Assembly: GCA_032718475.1 (NCBI GenBank)
Contig: JAUCBJ010006752.1
Location: forward strand, 37,179 to 101,178
Source of the DNA: Nemertoderma westbladi
Lineage: Eukaryota > Xenacoelomorpha > Nemertodermatida > Nemertodermatidae
DNA: 64,000 nucleotides
Direction of reading: 5' to 3'
In this document: piece by piece, positions 47,787 to 60,039 of the stretch
How positions within the stretch are numbered: the first letter of the stretch is position 1
How the letters are laid out: each line of letters starts with the position of its first letter
Program-made: the position numbers and the translations under genes
The notes under the pieces: generated by a model
What the model was told of the DNA's origin: nothing
The model's input: only the letters and a program-made list of their open reading frames with translations
Databases searched by the model: none

Positions 47787-50536
47787 TGTTGGCAAATATA
47801 CCAAAGGGCTAACTTTGCAAGCTCTTTTTCCGCTATTGTGCTAACTTTTCCAAAGTGCTAACTCAAAGTGCTAACTCGTGGTCCTTGCAATCTGAAACTT
47901 TGTCAAAACGTTTTTTAGACCATTTCCCACAAGTTAGCATTTTACCACTTTTGCAGTCCAGTGTGTCATGTGTATGGAAAACTTGGCCCCCCTTAGCGGC
48001 ATTATGGGAACTGGTACTTTTCAAACACACTTAAACACTCAAGAGTATGGAATGGCCATAATGCTAACTTACAAACACACTTCTTACACTTACATTCCAT
48101 TTGTACCAACTACCAAGTGCTAAATGATTATAAGACCGCAAATACCCTAATACGCTAACTCGCTGAATGTTAATTGCGAATACCCCTCCGTTTCGCGAAT
48201 AGCCAATTGTACACGTATACGTATAACCTAATAATAAAAGCGTTTTGCACAAACTGCGGGGGCACTAAAGTCTTAACTTATTACTTTTAGATAGTCTTTG
48301 AAAGTACTCTATACAAAGTCCTAACCCGATAACTGTGTATTGTCATGGAAACGTAATGGTTTCTTACCTGGACATCCATACAATGTATTTCCATTTATTG
48401 CACAGGCGACATATTATTATGTAGTGAGTGATTGCCGTGGAATGGAAATACCTAGATATATTGACAATCGTTATTTCAAAATTCATCCGGTCTAATTGTT
48501 GAGATACCCCAAATTGAGGTTCTAAATTTGTGAAAATATTAGTGAAATAATTTTATGGTTAAAGAGAAAACTCTATTTGTTTTTATGTAGAGTAATGCGT
48601 AATTTTATTCCACAAAGTTGCCTTTTCTTTTATAGCAGGTAAATTGCAATAATTAGTGCATTATAGGCGTACCTAAACATGCGCTATTTTTATGAAAATT
48701 AACAACTTCTCGATGTGGTGATATCCTCGTAACGCAGCTAAGTAATAATAATCACTAACTTAGTAACAATAAACTTCTATAACAAATATTGATAGTATTT
48801 CCCATTACTGATAACCATTGATTGTAGGCGAAGTGTATGTTTAGTTGATGTACCAACTGCAATTAATTGCATAAAAAGGATATTAATTTCATTAATATTC
48901 CTAAACATTACAATATTAACGCTAATAATTAAGCATTCAGAACGCCCTTAAATTTACATAATTTAACAAAATGGCACCATTTTGTGAAAAGGGCACTGTC
49001 AACGTTTATGAATGAATGACCCTTGTAGATTTATGGAAACATCCCTCGCCACCCCCGCTCGGTACATAAATACTGCTTATGTGAAACCTTTTACACAATC
49101 ATGTAAAATAGTTATAGTTTCACTTATATCAATTTACAATATTTGCAGGAAAAAATAATACAATTCAATCATTGTTCGTGTAACATCAGTTATAAATCGG
49201 TAAAATATGAAAGTTCCTTTACATAAATCATTACGTCGGTTTTTCTGACTTTTATTGTCTGCTATATTTTAATTTTTTTTACCTATTATCAATAATGTTT
49301 TTTACTTTCTCTCGTGTTATTTTAATTTTCGTTGGTTAGTCATAGTCAATCACACTTATATTCAATTTGTACTAAGTGCTAAATGATTGTAAGACCGAAA
49401 ATATTGATTGCGAATACCCCTCAGTTTCGCAAATAACCAATTTCACATCGAACACAAAAATAAAACCGTTTGCATAAACTCCGGGAGCGCTAAAGTCCTA
49501 ACTTATACTTTCTTTTGAAAGTACTTTATACAAAGTCCTAACCCGATAATTTTGTATTGTCATGGAAACCTAATGGTTTCTTACCTGGACATTGACAACT
49601 AGTCTAATGAAACATAGGCAAACCGAAATTTATTCCCAGACTGAAACGAATAAGAATGGTGAAATGGATAACTTACACATAGATAGGCAATCGTTATTAG
49701 AATATTTCCTCGTTTCTTCTATTGTTGAGATTTAATAAAATACATAAAACACAAACTCAAACTGTGGCAAATTTAATTTTGGTTGTAAATTGGTGAAATT
49801 TGTTAGTGAAACAATAAATATAATATGCGTCAGATTAATAATTAACAATTGATAAAATTCCAAACCATTAAAATTCACTATAATGATAGGCTGCTCAGAG
49901 TAACTTAAACCCACATAAATAATTCCCTTGAGTGAATTCTATCCGCGTAGGAGAAATTAAATATAAAAATGTTAATTATGCGATCATTTTAGAAATTTTG
50001 ATCTTATGAAAAGATAATGAAAAGAGTCATAGTGAAATTCTCATATTAAAGCAACGTTTCAAAACCAATCCGGATAATTCTAAAGTGCCGGGGGAAAATA
50101 AATTAACACAGTCCAAGAATTGGAGCCGCACCTAACTAATATATCGTGGACACTGATAAAACACAAGATATACTGTATAATAATAATTTTGATGAAAAAT
50201 ATGAAGCATTAGTTGCATCATTAACTGAAATATGACTCATCTCATTGCACTGATTCAAATGAATAGCCTTGAATTATTATATAGGAGCTACGGCAATTTT
50301 GATATTTTGTATCTCTTAGAATTTTCCCAGGAGTCTTTTTCCCAAGTTTTGTTTTGAATCCGTTACTGTAAAATTATGATCCATTACCAAATTTAATATA
50401 ACATTTCCCTTGCAATAAATAGACCAATAAACTGATCTGAAATTTTCAAAACCAAGTTTCATATCGTCACTACTGTAATCTTTGACAAGTTTTTCTGATA
50501 ATTGAAAAATCAGGTATCCCTAATGCCAACTAGCTA
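47787..50536. other. Unique spacer between duplication copies, with a diverged internal repeat
   Basis: No gene recognised. A direct repeat of about 260 bp: 48105-48375 and 49366-49594 share AAGTGCTAAATGATT, GCGAATACCCCTC, TACAAAGTCCTAACCCGATA and GGTTTCTTACCTGGACAT at about 80% by eye. The stretch 47790-48130 repeats the word GTGCTAACT several times. Otherwise AT-rich. Confidence 0.6.
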
Positions 50537-51342
50537 GGATCGGCATGCTGCATTGCAGCTGCATTTTTAAAAATACTGTGCCGGCTTGTCGTCAAAATTG
50601 CACCGCCTCAACTCCCTATCACCCAAGCAGGGTTGTTTGAATTAAATCATTTGATTTAAATCACATATAAAAATAAAAAAAAAATCAGATAGTTTTGATT
50701 TTTTTAAAGTCATGAATTTTATCAATCATGCTTTAAGGCCAGGATAAACATTGCATTACTGATTATTAATAAATGATTCAAATTACCTAAATATTTACAT
50801 GAAAATACAGTATCATCTCGCATTTCCAATACCATACAGTATTCACAGGCCCATTAATTAAGTTGTACTTTAGAGTTCTATTAAGTTTGTTGTTTATTTA
50901 GTTTATATTCGAATTCAGACTTTTCGGGATTTCCGGGATCGGGACCGGGATTATTCCTCTCGAGATCCCGTTTTACGGAATCGGTATTGCAATTTTGGAT
51001 TAAATTCATCAAAGTTAATAGTATATGAGGCAGGTTTTCAGTAACACTCACTTTATTTTACACTTCTGAAATATTAGTAAGATAAAGTTATATTAAAATT
51101 ATCTTATAATTGATTACTGGATGGTTTACTGAAATAAAAATTCGATATAATCAAAACATTTCGGTTCTGCTGAAACTTTATTTTAGATGTTCAACAAATT
51201 TATTTAACCATTTAAACTTCGGGATCCCGTTTCAAAAAAGTCGGAATCGGGATTGGATATTTCGCTGGGATCCCGGTTTTTCGGTTTTTTTTAAACATTA
51301 GTGCATTGATGAAGCCAGAAGTCTTCCGATTGTTTAAATATA

Positions 51343-51552
51343 AAATCTGATTTAAATAAAAAATCTGATTTAAATAAAAAAATCTGATTTAAATAAAAAA
51401 ATCTGATTTAAATAAAAAAATCTGATTTAAATAAAAAAATCTGATTTAAATAAAAAAATCTGATTTAAATAAAAAAATCTGATTTAAATAAAAAAATCTG
51501 ATTTAAATAAAAAAATCTGATTTAAATAAAAAAATCTGATTTAAATAAGAAA
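51343..51552. repeat. 19-bp tandem array of AAAAAATCTGATTTAAAT
   Basis: About 11 units inside the hAT-like element, with the A run varying by one or two bases. The same word appears in its terminal parts (51960-51990), so the array arose from the element's own subterminal sequence. Confidence 0.9.
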
Positions 51553-51566
51553 AAAGTGATTTAAAT

Positions 51567-51945
51567 GGGTGACTACAAAACAAAGACCAAAGACCTAAAT
51601 AATAAAGACCTGCATAATCTTTGAAACATGTGTTAACTTTCGTTTATTGTTTTGGTTCCCCCAACAAGCCTCTGTAACATGCTCCTTTACTAACCTGTTC
51701 CTTTAAATGCAATGTAACCTAACGCTCTTTGGCACCTGTACAAAACAAAGATATAAAGTCGCGTTACGTCCTAAAGGGGATTAGGTCCCATTGCCATATA
51801 GCGTTAGGTCCCATTGCCAATTACAGGAGCAGGTTAGCAAAGGAGCAGGTTACAGAGGCGTGTTTGGGGAACCAAAACAATAAACGAAAGTTAACACATG
51901 TGTTTCATACAGGTCTTTGTTATTTGGGATTTTGCTTTTTAGTCA
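51567..51945. mobile_element. Foldback element nested in the hAT-like element
   Basis: Left end GTGACTACAAAACAAAGAC and right end TTGCTTTTTAGTCAC are inverted; inner pairing includes AACTTTCGTTTATTGTTTTG (51638) with CAAAACAATAAACGAAAGTT (51880) and ACATGCTCCTTTACTAACCTG with CAGGTTAGCAAAGGAGCAGG. It interrupts the GATTTAAAT array. The internal ORF is not supported. Confidence 0.8.
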
Positions 51946-52571
51946 CCCGATTTAAATGAAAAAAAATCTGATTTAAATAAAAAAAATCAGATTTTTTTTA
52001 TTTAAAGAAAATCATGATTTTTATCAACCCTGCACCCATGACATTTGCTAGATCATCCGCTTCTTCAAGGCCAGTGTCCTTTAAGATGCGTCTCAAGAAA
52101 GTCATGGGCTGTCCACCATGCTTATTCACTCCATGAGGCTGCCAAAGTACAAGATTATGCACTGGCTGGTCCTCACGGCGAAAGCAATGTCCTGCAAAGC
52201 GGAGGCGATTTTGTTCTAGTGTTAAGCTTGGGGGAACCAATGAGACACCTCTCATGTTATATAGTGTCTGGTTGGAGATGTGTGCATTGTACTTGACACA
52301 ATGAACCCGGCGTAGCATTCTTGTGAATGTGCCATCCAGAGATTTGGTGTCCTCAGCAGTTAGAGCCCAACATGGTCTCTCATAGAGAGGTACTGGAACT
52401 ACTGCTGCTCTAAATAATCGGACCTTAAGTTTCCGATTAACTCTCGGTGACTTCCAAATCCTGCAAAGCATATTCAAGGCTGCCCATGCCTTTCCCTTGC
52501 GTATTCGAAGGTCTCGCCTGACCTCCGGATCCAAGAACCATGGTGACAGAAGCAAGGTAACAAGAACCATG

Positions 52572-55500
52572 GTAATACAGGTCTTCGGCGATTAGTGCTT
52601 ATATATATATATACTGTAATTACTATATTAGTATTGAACTATCGTTGTTTATATCATTTGAATATTTTGGACATTATAATTAGGTACTGGGTACTGATTT
52701 CCACTGTCCGAGTTCGCTCGACCTAGTAGTAATTAGGTACTATTTTTTGAATACGGTCTAACAGTTCCTTCATTATTCCTATTTCGCTTATTATTTGTGA
52801 TTGTGCTGTGCTTTATATTATTAACAATATTATCAATGTCAATAAAATACTACTAACCATAACCCTAAGTCATAATCTAAGAAATTTAGCGGAATTTCTG
52901 ACATTATTGCCATCTAGGCCCGAAGGGCCGTTAATGCTAAATATCATAAAAACTTTACGGGCAAAGATGTAACTATAATCGATTTCAAAGAGTTGAGTTT
53001 GAGTAATTTATATTCACGGAATGGTAATCTGGAACCATATCCCATGATGATGTTTCCAGGTTTTGTTATATTAGTTTTCAACTGTATGTTAAAATTGAGT
53101 TATAGTTGTCGCAAAAATGATTTAAAATGTTCGCAAATACAGTAAGCCTACCAACCCACGTGTTTATTTATCTTCCATCCGCATTCATTGGCAATGAAAG
53201 CATGCCTGTTGAGTTATGAACTGGAGGTCAGTTGTTTTATATTTTTAACTCGTTTTATGATGTTTAGGAGATAATAAATGTCAATAAAACCAATTTCAGG
53301 TGTTCAGGGCAATTTTATAACAACAATTTTGTAACAAATACAATTATGTATTTATTATTATTATTATGTATGTATTTGGCTTTGATTTTATACCGATAAT
53401 TAAAATTCCAAAGCTGGTACTCAACTCACGTGTTGTTTACAACTTGTCACTATGGTAACCATACCATGTTCCAGATATTCTTGAACGTGTCCATGACGGC
53501 ATCTCCTGACACGAATCACATAAATAATTTACTTTATATTATTGGAGGAATAATTTTATGTGCTTGTGTTGTGAACGCGTTTGTGGTTTACCATGTGTGC
53601 AATTTTTTACGATTATAATGTAACTAACATTACTATAGAGTGGCGGTAACTTAAAATTGTTTTAGACTTCGTTGTTGGCATTGCATGTTATGTATCTTTA
53701 TAAACTGCCCGCCGAGTAGGGCCTAAATTTACGCGGCGGGCAATTCCTATTTATGAATTAAATAGTTACGCATTTTTCAACCTTGGGAAAGAGTAGCGCC
53801 CTCACTGCCTTACAGGTAATTGCAAAGAGAGAGGAAGCCTTAGGGATGGCTCCGCTTTCTGTTGCCCGTTTACCAATAACTTTACTTTATGTCACACTTA
53901 GGATATATGTTTATGGTACCATTGACGGTACCAAACTTTATTATTAGAGTGTTAAATTAATTAATCACTTAACGGAAGTTATGTAATTGAGACTGTCGTT
54001 TCTGATTCTGCCGGAAATGTACCCTAATCAACCAAATTTGTTTTTGACCTTCTACATAAATAATGACAATATGTAAAGGCATAAAATAGTGATATATAAT
54101 TTATACATAACCGTAACCAAACGTAATATTCTATGGCAGAACGATTGATACAGCAATTAGTTCCTTTGAAGAACATTGTAAACCTCAGTACGATATTATA
54201 TGGCCAACAGTTTATAGGCTCATTCCATCAAATGTCAACCGCAGTGCCAATTTTGAAAAAAGTGTATTATTGCTTCTCATATCAATTTTCAGAACCAATA
54301 TATGATGCGGTTTACGAATTTAATGCAAAAAACCGCATCAAAATTGGTAAACTTTCTGAAATCTGGTGTTATTCGGGTTTACCTCTCAAACTGCAAAAAT
54401 ACAGTTAACTGAGTGCATAATATGACAACAGCGTTTTATGAGTATTATTTTAGGCAGATGGCAAAGTAATAGAGTACTTTTCGAAGCAAAACAATCATAT
54501 TTTCTAATGAAATCATTTGCTGTCAATTAAAACAACGTTAGTAGTAGGGTCTTGGGCGGCTCGGCGACAGTTAGACCACACTCATGACTCATCGCTTAGG
54601 AATGTGACACCCATGGGTGTCATTGGGTGTGATTGGCGCCAGACTGTCTGGGTGACACCTCCTAATTAGAGTTATAGTTCTTCCGGGTAGAATACTATTA
54701 TTGGGTGATTTTAACTTTCATGTTGATGTCTGCGATAACAAGGATGCCGCCGAGTTTCTTGACATTTTAAATTGCTTTGGATTGGTACAGTTAGTAAATC
54801 AACCAACCCACATAAAGGGCCATACACTAGATCTGGTGCTAGTACACACTGACGACCAGAATATCGTTTGCAACGTTTTTGTACGAAATATAGGTTTATC
54901 CGACCACTTTGCAGTCTACTTTAACTTGAATTTCACTAAACCAGCCGATATATCACAGACAATAAGTTACCGAAATATAAGTAAAATAAACGGTAATCTG
55001 TTTTTGGAGGATTTAAAACATTCACCAGTATGCGACTCTCCTTCTGGTGATATTAATGGAGTTATTAAAATGTATAATGATAACCTAATGAACATACTCG
55101 ATAAACACGCCCCATTACAAACAAAAACTGTTTCCATGAGGCCGAAGGCAAATTGGTACACTGATGAGATTAACGACGCAAAAAGAAAACGCAGAAGATT
55201 GGAGCGCCGATATCGAAAGACGAATATCTGTGCTGATTGTATCGCCTATCGCCTACAGTGCACGGTGGTTGCCAATACCATAGCGTCAGCAAAAGAGACA
55301 TATTATAGTAACATTATAAAGAATAATGCAGGTGATCAACGAAAACTATTTTCAGTGGCTGCCAAAATACTTTATCGTAAAAACAAAAGTACATTGCCTT
55401 CACACGAGGATGATGAAAAGTTGGCGAACAGGTTTATGGAATTCTTTGACAAGAAAATAAAGGATATTAGATATGACTTATTATCTGGAAATGGCGGTTC

Positions 55501-56458
55501 TACTTCACGGGGCGTTGATGATCTGGGGGCTCCTACGGAGGGCGCTATCAAACTGGGTGTTCCTACGGGGGGCGCTACTGAATTGGGCATTCCTACGGGG
55601 GGTGATACTGGACTGGGCGCTCCTACAGGGGAATCATCCGACCAGGGCGTTCCTACGGGGGGAGCATCTGACCTGGGCATTCCTACAGGGGGTGCTGCTA
55701 GACTGGGTGTTCCTACGGGGGGCGCTACTGAATTGGGCATTCCTACGGGGGGTGATACTGGACTGGGCGCTCCTACAGGGGAATCATCCGACCAGGGAGT
55801 TCCTACGGGGGGAGCATCTGACCTGGGCATTCCTACAGGGGGTGCTGCTGGACTGGGCGTTCCTACGGGGGGTGCAACTGGACTGGGCGTTCCTACGGGG
55901 GGCTCATCTGAACTGGGCATTCCTATTGGGGGACCATCTGACCTGGGCATTCTTACGGGTGAAGCATCGGATCTGGGTGTTCCTACAGGGGGCGCTAGTG
56001 AACTGGGCGTTCCTATGGGGGGCGCAACCAACCTGGGCATTCCTACGGGGGGTGTTACTGGACTGGGCGCTCCTATGGGGGGGGCTACTGAACTGGGCAT
56101 TCATACGGGGGCCGCTACGGGACTGGGCATTCCTACGGGGTGCGCAACTAACCTAGGCATTCCTACGGGGGGCGCTACGGGACTGGGCGTTCCTACGGGT
56201 ATGGGGGGCGCAACCAACGGTAAAGGAAACAATATTCCCAAATTGGAACACTTTAATAAAATAACAATGGATGAGGCAGAAAAGCTAATAAAGAACTCAA
56301 AATCTAAATCTAGTACCATGGATCCGATTCCCACGCAATTAGTAAAACATTCAATAAAATTGTTGCTACCAGTGATTATGTTAATTATTAATTTATCAAT
56401 TACAACTGCTACTGTGCCGACTCTATTCAAGGAAGCTGTGTTAACACCAGTCATAAAG
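52572..56458 (+). repeat. 3,887-bp direct duplication, copy B
   Basis: Second copy of 43900-47786. Here the right border is natural: the LINE frame continues without a break into the RT domain (TPVIKKARLNPEI). The left border is the artificial one, abutting the truncated craftbot/RTE LINE. The native left border in copy A plus native right border in copy B is the pattern of a direct duplication with 4,785 bp between copies. Confidence 0.95.
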
Positions 56459-57817
56459 AAAGCACGATTAAACCCTGAGATACTTACGAACTTTAGGCCG
56501 GTGTCTAATCTGATATATTTAGCAAAGTTAACAGAAAGGGTGATTGCAAACCAGCTGATGACTCATATGAACATAAATAAATTGTATGAACCTTTACAGA
56601 GCGCGTACAGACCCTTACACGGAACGGAGACCGCGTTGCTTAAGGTAAGCGACGACATATTACGCAAAATCGATTCGGGATCGGGAGTACTTCTCGTCTT
56701 ATTAGACCTTAGTGCTGCCTTCGACACGGTCGACCACGTTAAACTGTTGGACACTCTAGATCGAGAAATCGGGGTTGAGGGAATCGCCCTGGACTGGTTC
56801 AGATCGTACTTGTCGAATAGGTCACAACAGGTTCGCATTAATGCAAAATATTCGAACCGGTTGGATTTGCTGTACGGGCTGCCACAAGGATCGGTACTTG
56901 GGCCTATATTATTTTCGATATACACTCGTTCGCTTTCAAATGTTATTCGCAACCACGGCCTCTCGTATCATTTGTACGCGGACGATACACAGCTATACAT
57001 TAGTTTTAAACCTATTAATTCGTCCGTCGCTGTTGAGGTGACTGAACGTTGCGTGGCCGATGTAAAGAAGTGGATGGAAGATAATTTATTGAAAATGAAC
57101 TCAGATAAAACGGAGATTATCCTTCTGCAGTCCCGTTTCGGTAAACAACTAACGCCCCCTAACATACAAATAGGGGATGACCTGATCAGCTGCAGCGACA
57201 AGGCACGTAATATAGGTTTCATCGTGGATTCAAATCTGACATACAGCAATCAAATAAGTACAACGGTCCGAGATGCATTTCTTCATCTTCGAAGTTTGGC
57301 TAAAATTAAACGGTACCTCAGCAGACATGACCTTGAAATCTTAATTCACGCCTTTGTCACAAACAAACTCGACAGCAACAACTCATTATATTATGGATTA
57401 CCCTCGAAGTCAATCAAAAAATTACAATATGTACAGAATTCCGCAGCGCGACTGCTAGAGGGCGTTAAGAAACAAGAGCACATCACTCCAGTCCTTAAAC
57501 GTTTGCATTGGTTACCTGTAAATTTACGGATCAAATTTAAAATAGCTTTGTTGACATTCAAGTGTTTACATGGTGCTGCTCCTGCCTACTTGACCCATTT
57601 AATAACTCCCTATGTACCTCCACGACAATTACGGTCTGCTGATAAGGGACTTCTATTTGTACCGCAGTTTTACTTGCATAATTACGGGAGACGGGCGTTC
57701 TCAATTGCGGCACCAACAATCTGGAACTCCCTCCCGCAAGAAGTTAGAGATGCCACGACGCTGACTCTGTTTAAATCGCGACTCAAAACTCACCTGTACA
57801 AAGAGGAATATTGCTGA
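54701..57817 (+). CDS. LINE endonuclease/reverse transcriptase ORF (1,038 codons)
   Basis: Residues 1-85: C-terminal part of an AP-type endonuclease (GDFNFHVD, HTLDLVLVHT, LSDHFAVYF). Residues ~90-260: basic linker (KRKRRRLERRYRK). Residues ~265-507: about 24 Gly/Pro/Thr-rich decapeptides. Residues ~515-900: reverse transcriptase, with NFRPVSNLIYLAKLTERVI, LLDLSAAFDTVDHVKLLDTL (catalytic Asp), GLPQGSVLGPILFSIYTRSL and YHLYADDTQLYISF (catalytic DD near residue 760). Residues ~900-1038: thumb and C-terminal end with RRAFSIAAPTIWNSLPQEVR. No stop or frameshift. The first Met is arbitrary because the 5' part is missing. The decapeptide block is not a normal part of L2/CR1 proteins. Confidence 0.92.
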   Translation: MGDFNFHVDVCDNKDAAEFLDILNCFGLVQLVNQPTHIKGHTLDLVLVHTDDQNIVCNVFVRNIGLSDHFAVYFNLNFTKPADISQTISYRNISKINGNLFLEDLKHSPVCDSPSGDINGVIKMYNDNLMNILDKHAPLQTKTVSMRPKANWYTDEINDAKRKRRRLERRYRKTNICADCIAYRLQCTVVANTIASAKETYYSNIIKNNAGDQRKLFSVAAKILYRKNKSTLPSHEDDEKLANRFMEFFDKKIKDIRYDLLSGNGGSTSRGVDDLGAPTEGAIKLGVPTGGATELGIPTGGDTGLGAPTGESSDQGVPTGGASDLGIPTGGAARLGVPTGGATELGIPTGGDTGLGAPTGESSDQGVPTGGASDLGIPTGGAAGLGVPTGGATGLGVPTGGSSELGIPIGGPSDLGILTGEASDLGVPTGGASELGVPMGGATNLGIPTGGVTGLGAPMGGATELGIHTGAATGLGIPTGCATNLGIPTGGATGLGVPTGMGGATNGKGNNIPKLEHFNKITMDEAEKLIKNSKSKSSTMDPIPTQLVKHSIKLLLPVIMLIINLSITTATVPTLFKEAVLTPVIKKARLNPEILTNFRPVSNLIYLAKLTERVIANQLMTHMNINKLYEPLQSAYRPLHGTETALLKVSDDILRKIDSGSGVLLVLLDLSAAFDTVDHVKLLDTLDREIGVEGIALDWFRSYLSNRSQQVRINAKYSNRLDLLYGLPQGSVLGPILFSIYTRSLSNVIRNHGLSYHLYADDTQLYISFKPINSSVAVEVTERCVADVKKWMEDNLLKMNSDKTEIILLQSRFGKQLTPPNIQIGDDLISCSDKARNIGFIVDSNLTYSNQISTTVRDAFLHLRSLAKIKRYLSRHDLEILIHAFVTNKLDSNNSLYYGLPSKSIKKLQYVQNSAARLLEGVKKQEHITPVLKRLHWLPVNLRIKFKIALLTFKCLHGAAPAYLTHLITPYVPPRQLRSADKGLLFVPQFYLHNYGRRAFSIAAPTIWNSLPQEVRDATTLTLFKSRLKTHLYKEEYC
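55498..56222 (+). repeat. 30-bp coding minisatellite in LINE copy B
   Basis: Identical as far as I can see to 46826-47550, with unit coding LGVPTGGATE-like decapeptides, all in frame with the flanking endonuclease linker and RT. Because every unit is a multiple of three, length change would not disrupt the ORF. Confidence 0.92.
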
Positions 57818-57942
57818 TTTTTATTTAATATTGTTCAAACTTTTTAGTTATTAATTAATTCTCTGTACGTAGCCTTTTTAGTTGGTTTCAAATAGTTTTT
57901 AAGCGCCTTGAAATATGTTCAGAAAGGCGCTATATAAATATA

Positions 57943-57972
<30 letters not shown>

Positions 57973-57973
<1 letters not shown>

Positions 57974-60039
57974 TAGGCTAATAAGACCCTAATTGACAGG
58001 TGTCATCAATTAATTAATACATTTAATCCCTAATAGGTGTCTTACGACTCCTAATTAGGGTTTAATTGATTATTGATTGATTATCACTGGGGAACAATTT
58101 GAAAAAAGTTTCTGTTGAGTGGGATTTGTTACCTGATTTCGACTAAACTTGACATGCTGAATTCAAAACTGCGGTCAGTTTTTGCCTAGCACGTCAAGTT
58201 TTTGCTCTACAGCTTATAATCTGAGCAAGCAAAATTGAATTTTAGCTGTAATTAATAAGGACTGATAATATACAATTACAAACATCTAAGGTTAGCAACC
58301 AGTGCAGTGTAGCCTATTTTAGGAAACTTACATTTGTCCAACACTAAATCGTGACTTCAGTAAGTTCTCAGGTGGAGGGAATTTTTCATAGGGAATTAAT
58401 CAATAATTATTGATTATATTTAATTGATTAATCAGACCGCTTAGCGCCCTTACACCCAATGGGTCATGAGTGTTGTCTAACTGTCACCTAGAGGCCCAAG
58501 AGGGTGTCATAAGTGACACCGCAGCTCTTTTATTTATTAATTATTATTTATTTGTACTTAATTTTAATTAATTATTTGTATTTAATTTTAGTTTATTTAA
58601 TTGTATTTATTTTTACTTTATTTATTTGTACTTAATATTATATTTACCAATAATTAGTTTTATATATTGGTTTCTAAATGACCTCATTGACTTTCATCTC
58701 GTTATACTGTACATAGCCATAGGTTATACAGCTCCCTTACTGGTAACTAATTACTCTCATATATATCCAGACAGCTTTATCGTTGACCTTTGACCCCCCA
58801 ATTAGCATTAACCAAGCCAGAGCTTATTAATATTAGTTGTATCCAAGCGCCCCGCCCCCTCTCGTGACACCTCAGATCACTAATTACTCTTACCTATATC
58901 CAGCCGTTTGCAGTTCCATAGTCTGCCACTAGAGGGCGTATTATCTGAAAATTAACATCTTCTCTAACTATGTTATTTTCATTCCGAATAGGTTTAAACT
59001 CGGTAGGCATCCAATATCTCAAAAACTCAAGCTAGTACGCAGAAATTTTAATAACAAACTTTACATAAATTTTGGTTGCGCACAAGACTGTATATTTTTT
59101 GTGGCGTTTCGATCACGGGATCACTGAAAAATAGCGGTTTTGAAAATTTAATGTCGAATTTCACCGATTTCAACTGGTCGAGTATGCACCAACTTTTTTA
59201 TTTGGGCTATTCAGTCACTTGAGCAACATACAGTATTTGTGCCTCAGAATCTTTTCAAATATTGCCAATCTCACCAAAAACGTCGCCAAAATTTGTTAGT
59301 CCGGCAAAAAAACGCACAAGTTCGTCTAAAAGAGTAAATTATTTAGTTGCGGAATAATATGATTCAACTAGAAAAGCCAGCCAGCTGGCTGTAAGGAGAC
59401 CGTCCATATAGACAAACGTAGTGTAGTTGGGTCCCTCATCATTCATTATCATCAACCTATAAACCACTTAAAAGGCCCAGTGCTTACAATTCAATTACCT
59501 GGCCTCCCATCTAACATAGCAGTGAGTAACCGTATAGATTATTGTCATAGGATTCACAGGGAAGAGCTATTCATCTGGTGGGGTAATACATTATACAAAC
59601 TAACAGTTGATGTTTGATTACTGTCTGGGTTAGAGTGAGAAAGTAATAAATTTGGCAAGTAATATACTTCTCTGCAGTCTGGGCTATCCATTCAATAAAT
59701 AGTAGTAGCTTACTAGGCCCACATGAGTACCAGCAGCTGGTGTTTCTATCGTTGAGTTGATGGCAATTATCGTGTTTTCATTTTCGCTCACTCAGCAGGG
59801 TACTGGTTTGAGGGGCAGGTTAAGATAATTTTTGCATTTTAGGATTATTAGTATCACCAATCAGACAATGTAAATCACAAGACATTTATGAGCGACGACT
59901 TTAAGACGGCTAAGTACAGTAGGATGTGCACAATGGCAGATCAACGATGGCATGATGGTATTGAATGATGGGAGACCATGAGGACTTAAATTGCGGACAT
60001 ACAATGTATCAGGTAGTATTTCCAGATCTACATTTTACA
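57973..60039. other. AT-rich intergenic DNA
   Basis: No gene recognised. 58540-58660 is a degenerate TTATTTATTTGTATTTAATT repeat. 58925 has the CACTAGAGGGCG motif related to that at 8128, 8272 and 19143. Otherwise nothing of note. Confidence 0.5.

Larger units (their letters stand above)
50628..52032. mobile_element. hAT-like non-autonomous element inserted in the LINE
   Basis: Termini are inverted CAGGGTTG (left CAGGGTTGTTTGAATTAAAT, right ...TTTATCAACCCTG). Flanks CACCCAAG (50620-50627) and CACCCATG (52033-52040) are an 8-bp target duplication with one change, and the related LINE at 23730 confirms CATGGGTG as the uninterrupted sequence. CAGGG-type ends with 8-bp duplications are typical of hAT elements. 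No transposase; AT-rich. Confidence 0.85.
50537..52570 (-). pseudogene. craftbot/RTE-type LINE fragment, split by a transposon
   Basis: Minus-strand coding 52035-52570 contains [75 protein letters not shown] and [20 protein letters not shown]. The 3' end continues at 50537-50627 (reverse of FVDKPAQ coding and the CTGCAATGCAGC tail) after a 1,405-bp insertion. Same family as 23426-23792. Its 5' end abuts duplication copy B directly (junction 52571/52572). Confidence 0.85.
54684..57972 (+). mobile_element. L2/CR1-type LINE, 5'-truncated, with intact RT
   Basis: Starts inside the endonuclease and ends in a 3' tail: after the stop, GAAAGGCGCTATATAAATAT and an ATT repeat at about 57946-57969, typical of L2-like LINEs. 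A short TAATTAG word occurs at both edges (54663 and 57971) as a possible target duplication. 5' truncation removes the first part of the endonuclease (usual LINE feature); autonomous activity is therefore unlikely even though the RT frame is open. Confidence 0.88.
54545..58515. mobile_element. Inverted-repeat element interrupted by the LINE
   Basis: Left arm 54550-54598 (CGACAGTTAGACCACACTCA) and right arm 58440-58510 (TGAGTGTTGTCTAACTGTCA) are inverted over about 45 bp with roughly eight mismatches, and GACACC/GGTGTC words recur nearby. The LINE lies between them, so a foldback or MITE was probably the LINE's target. Only the left arm is present in duplication copy A (near 45880). Confidence 0.55.
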
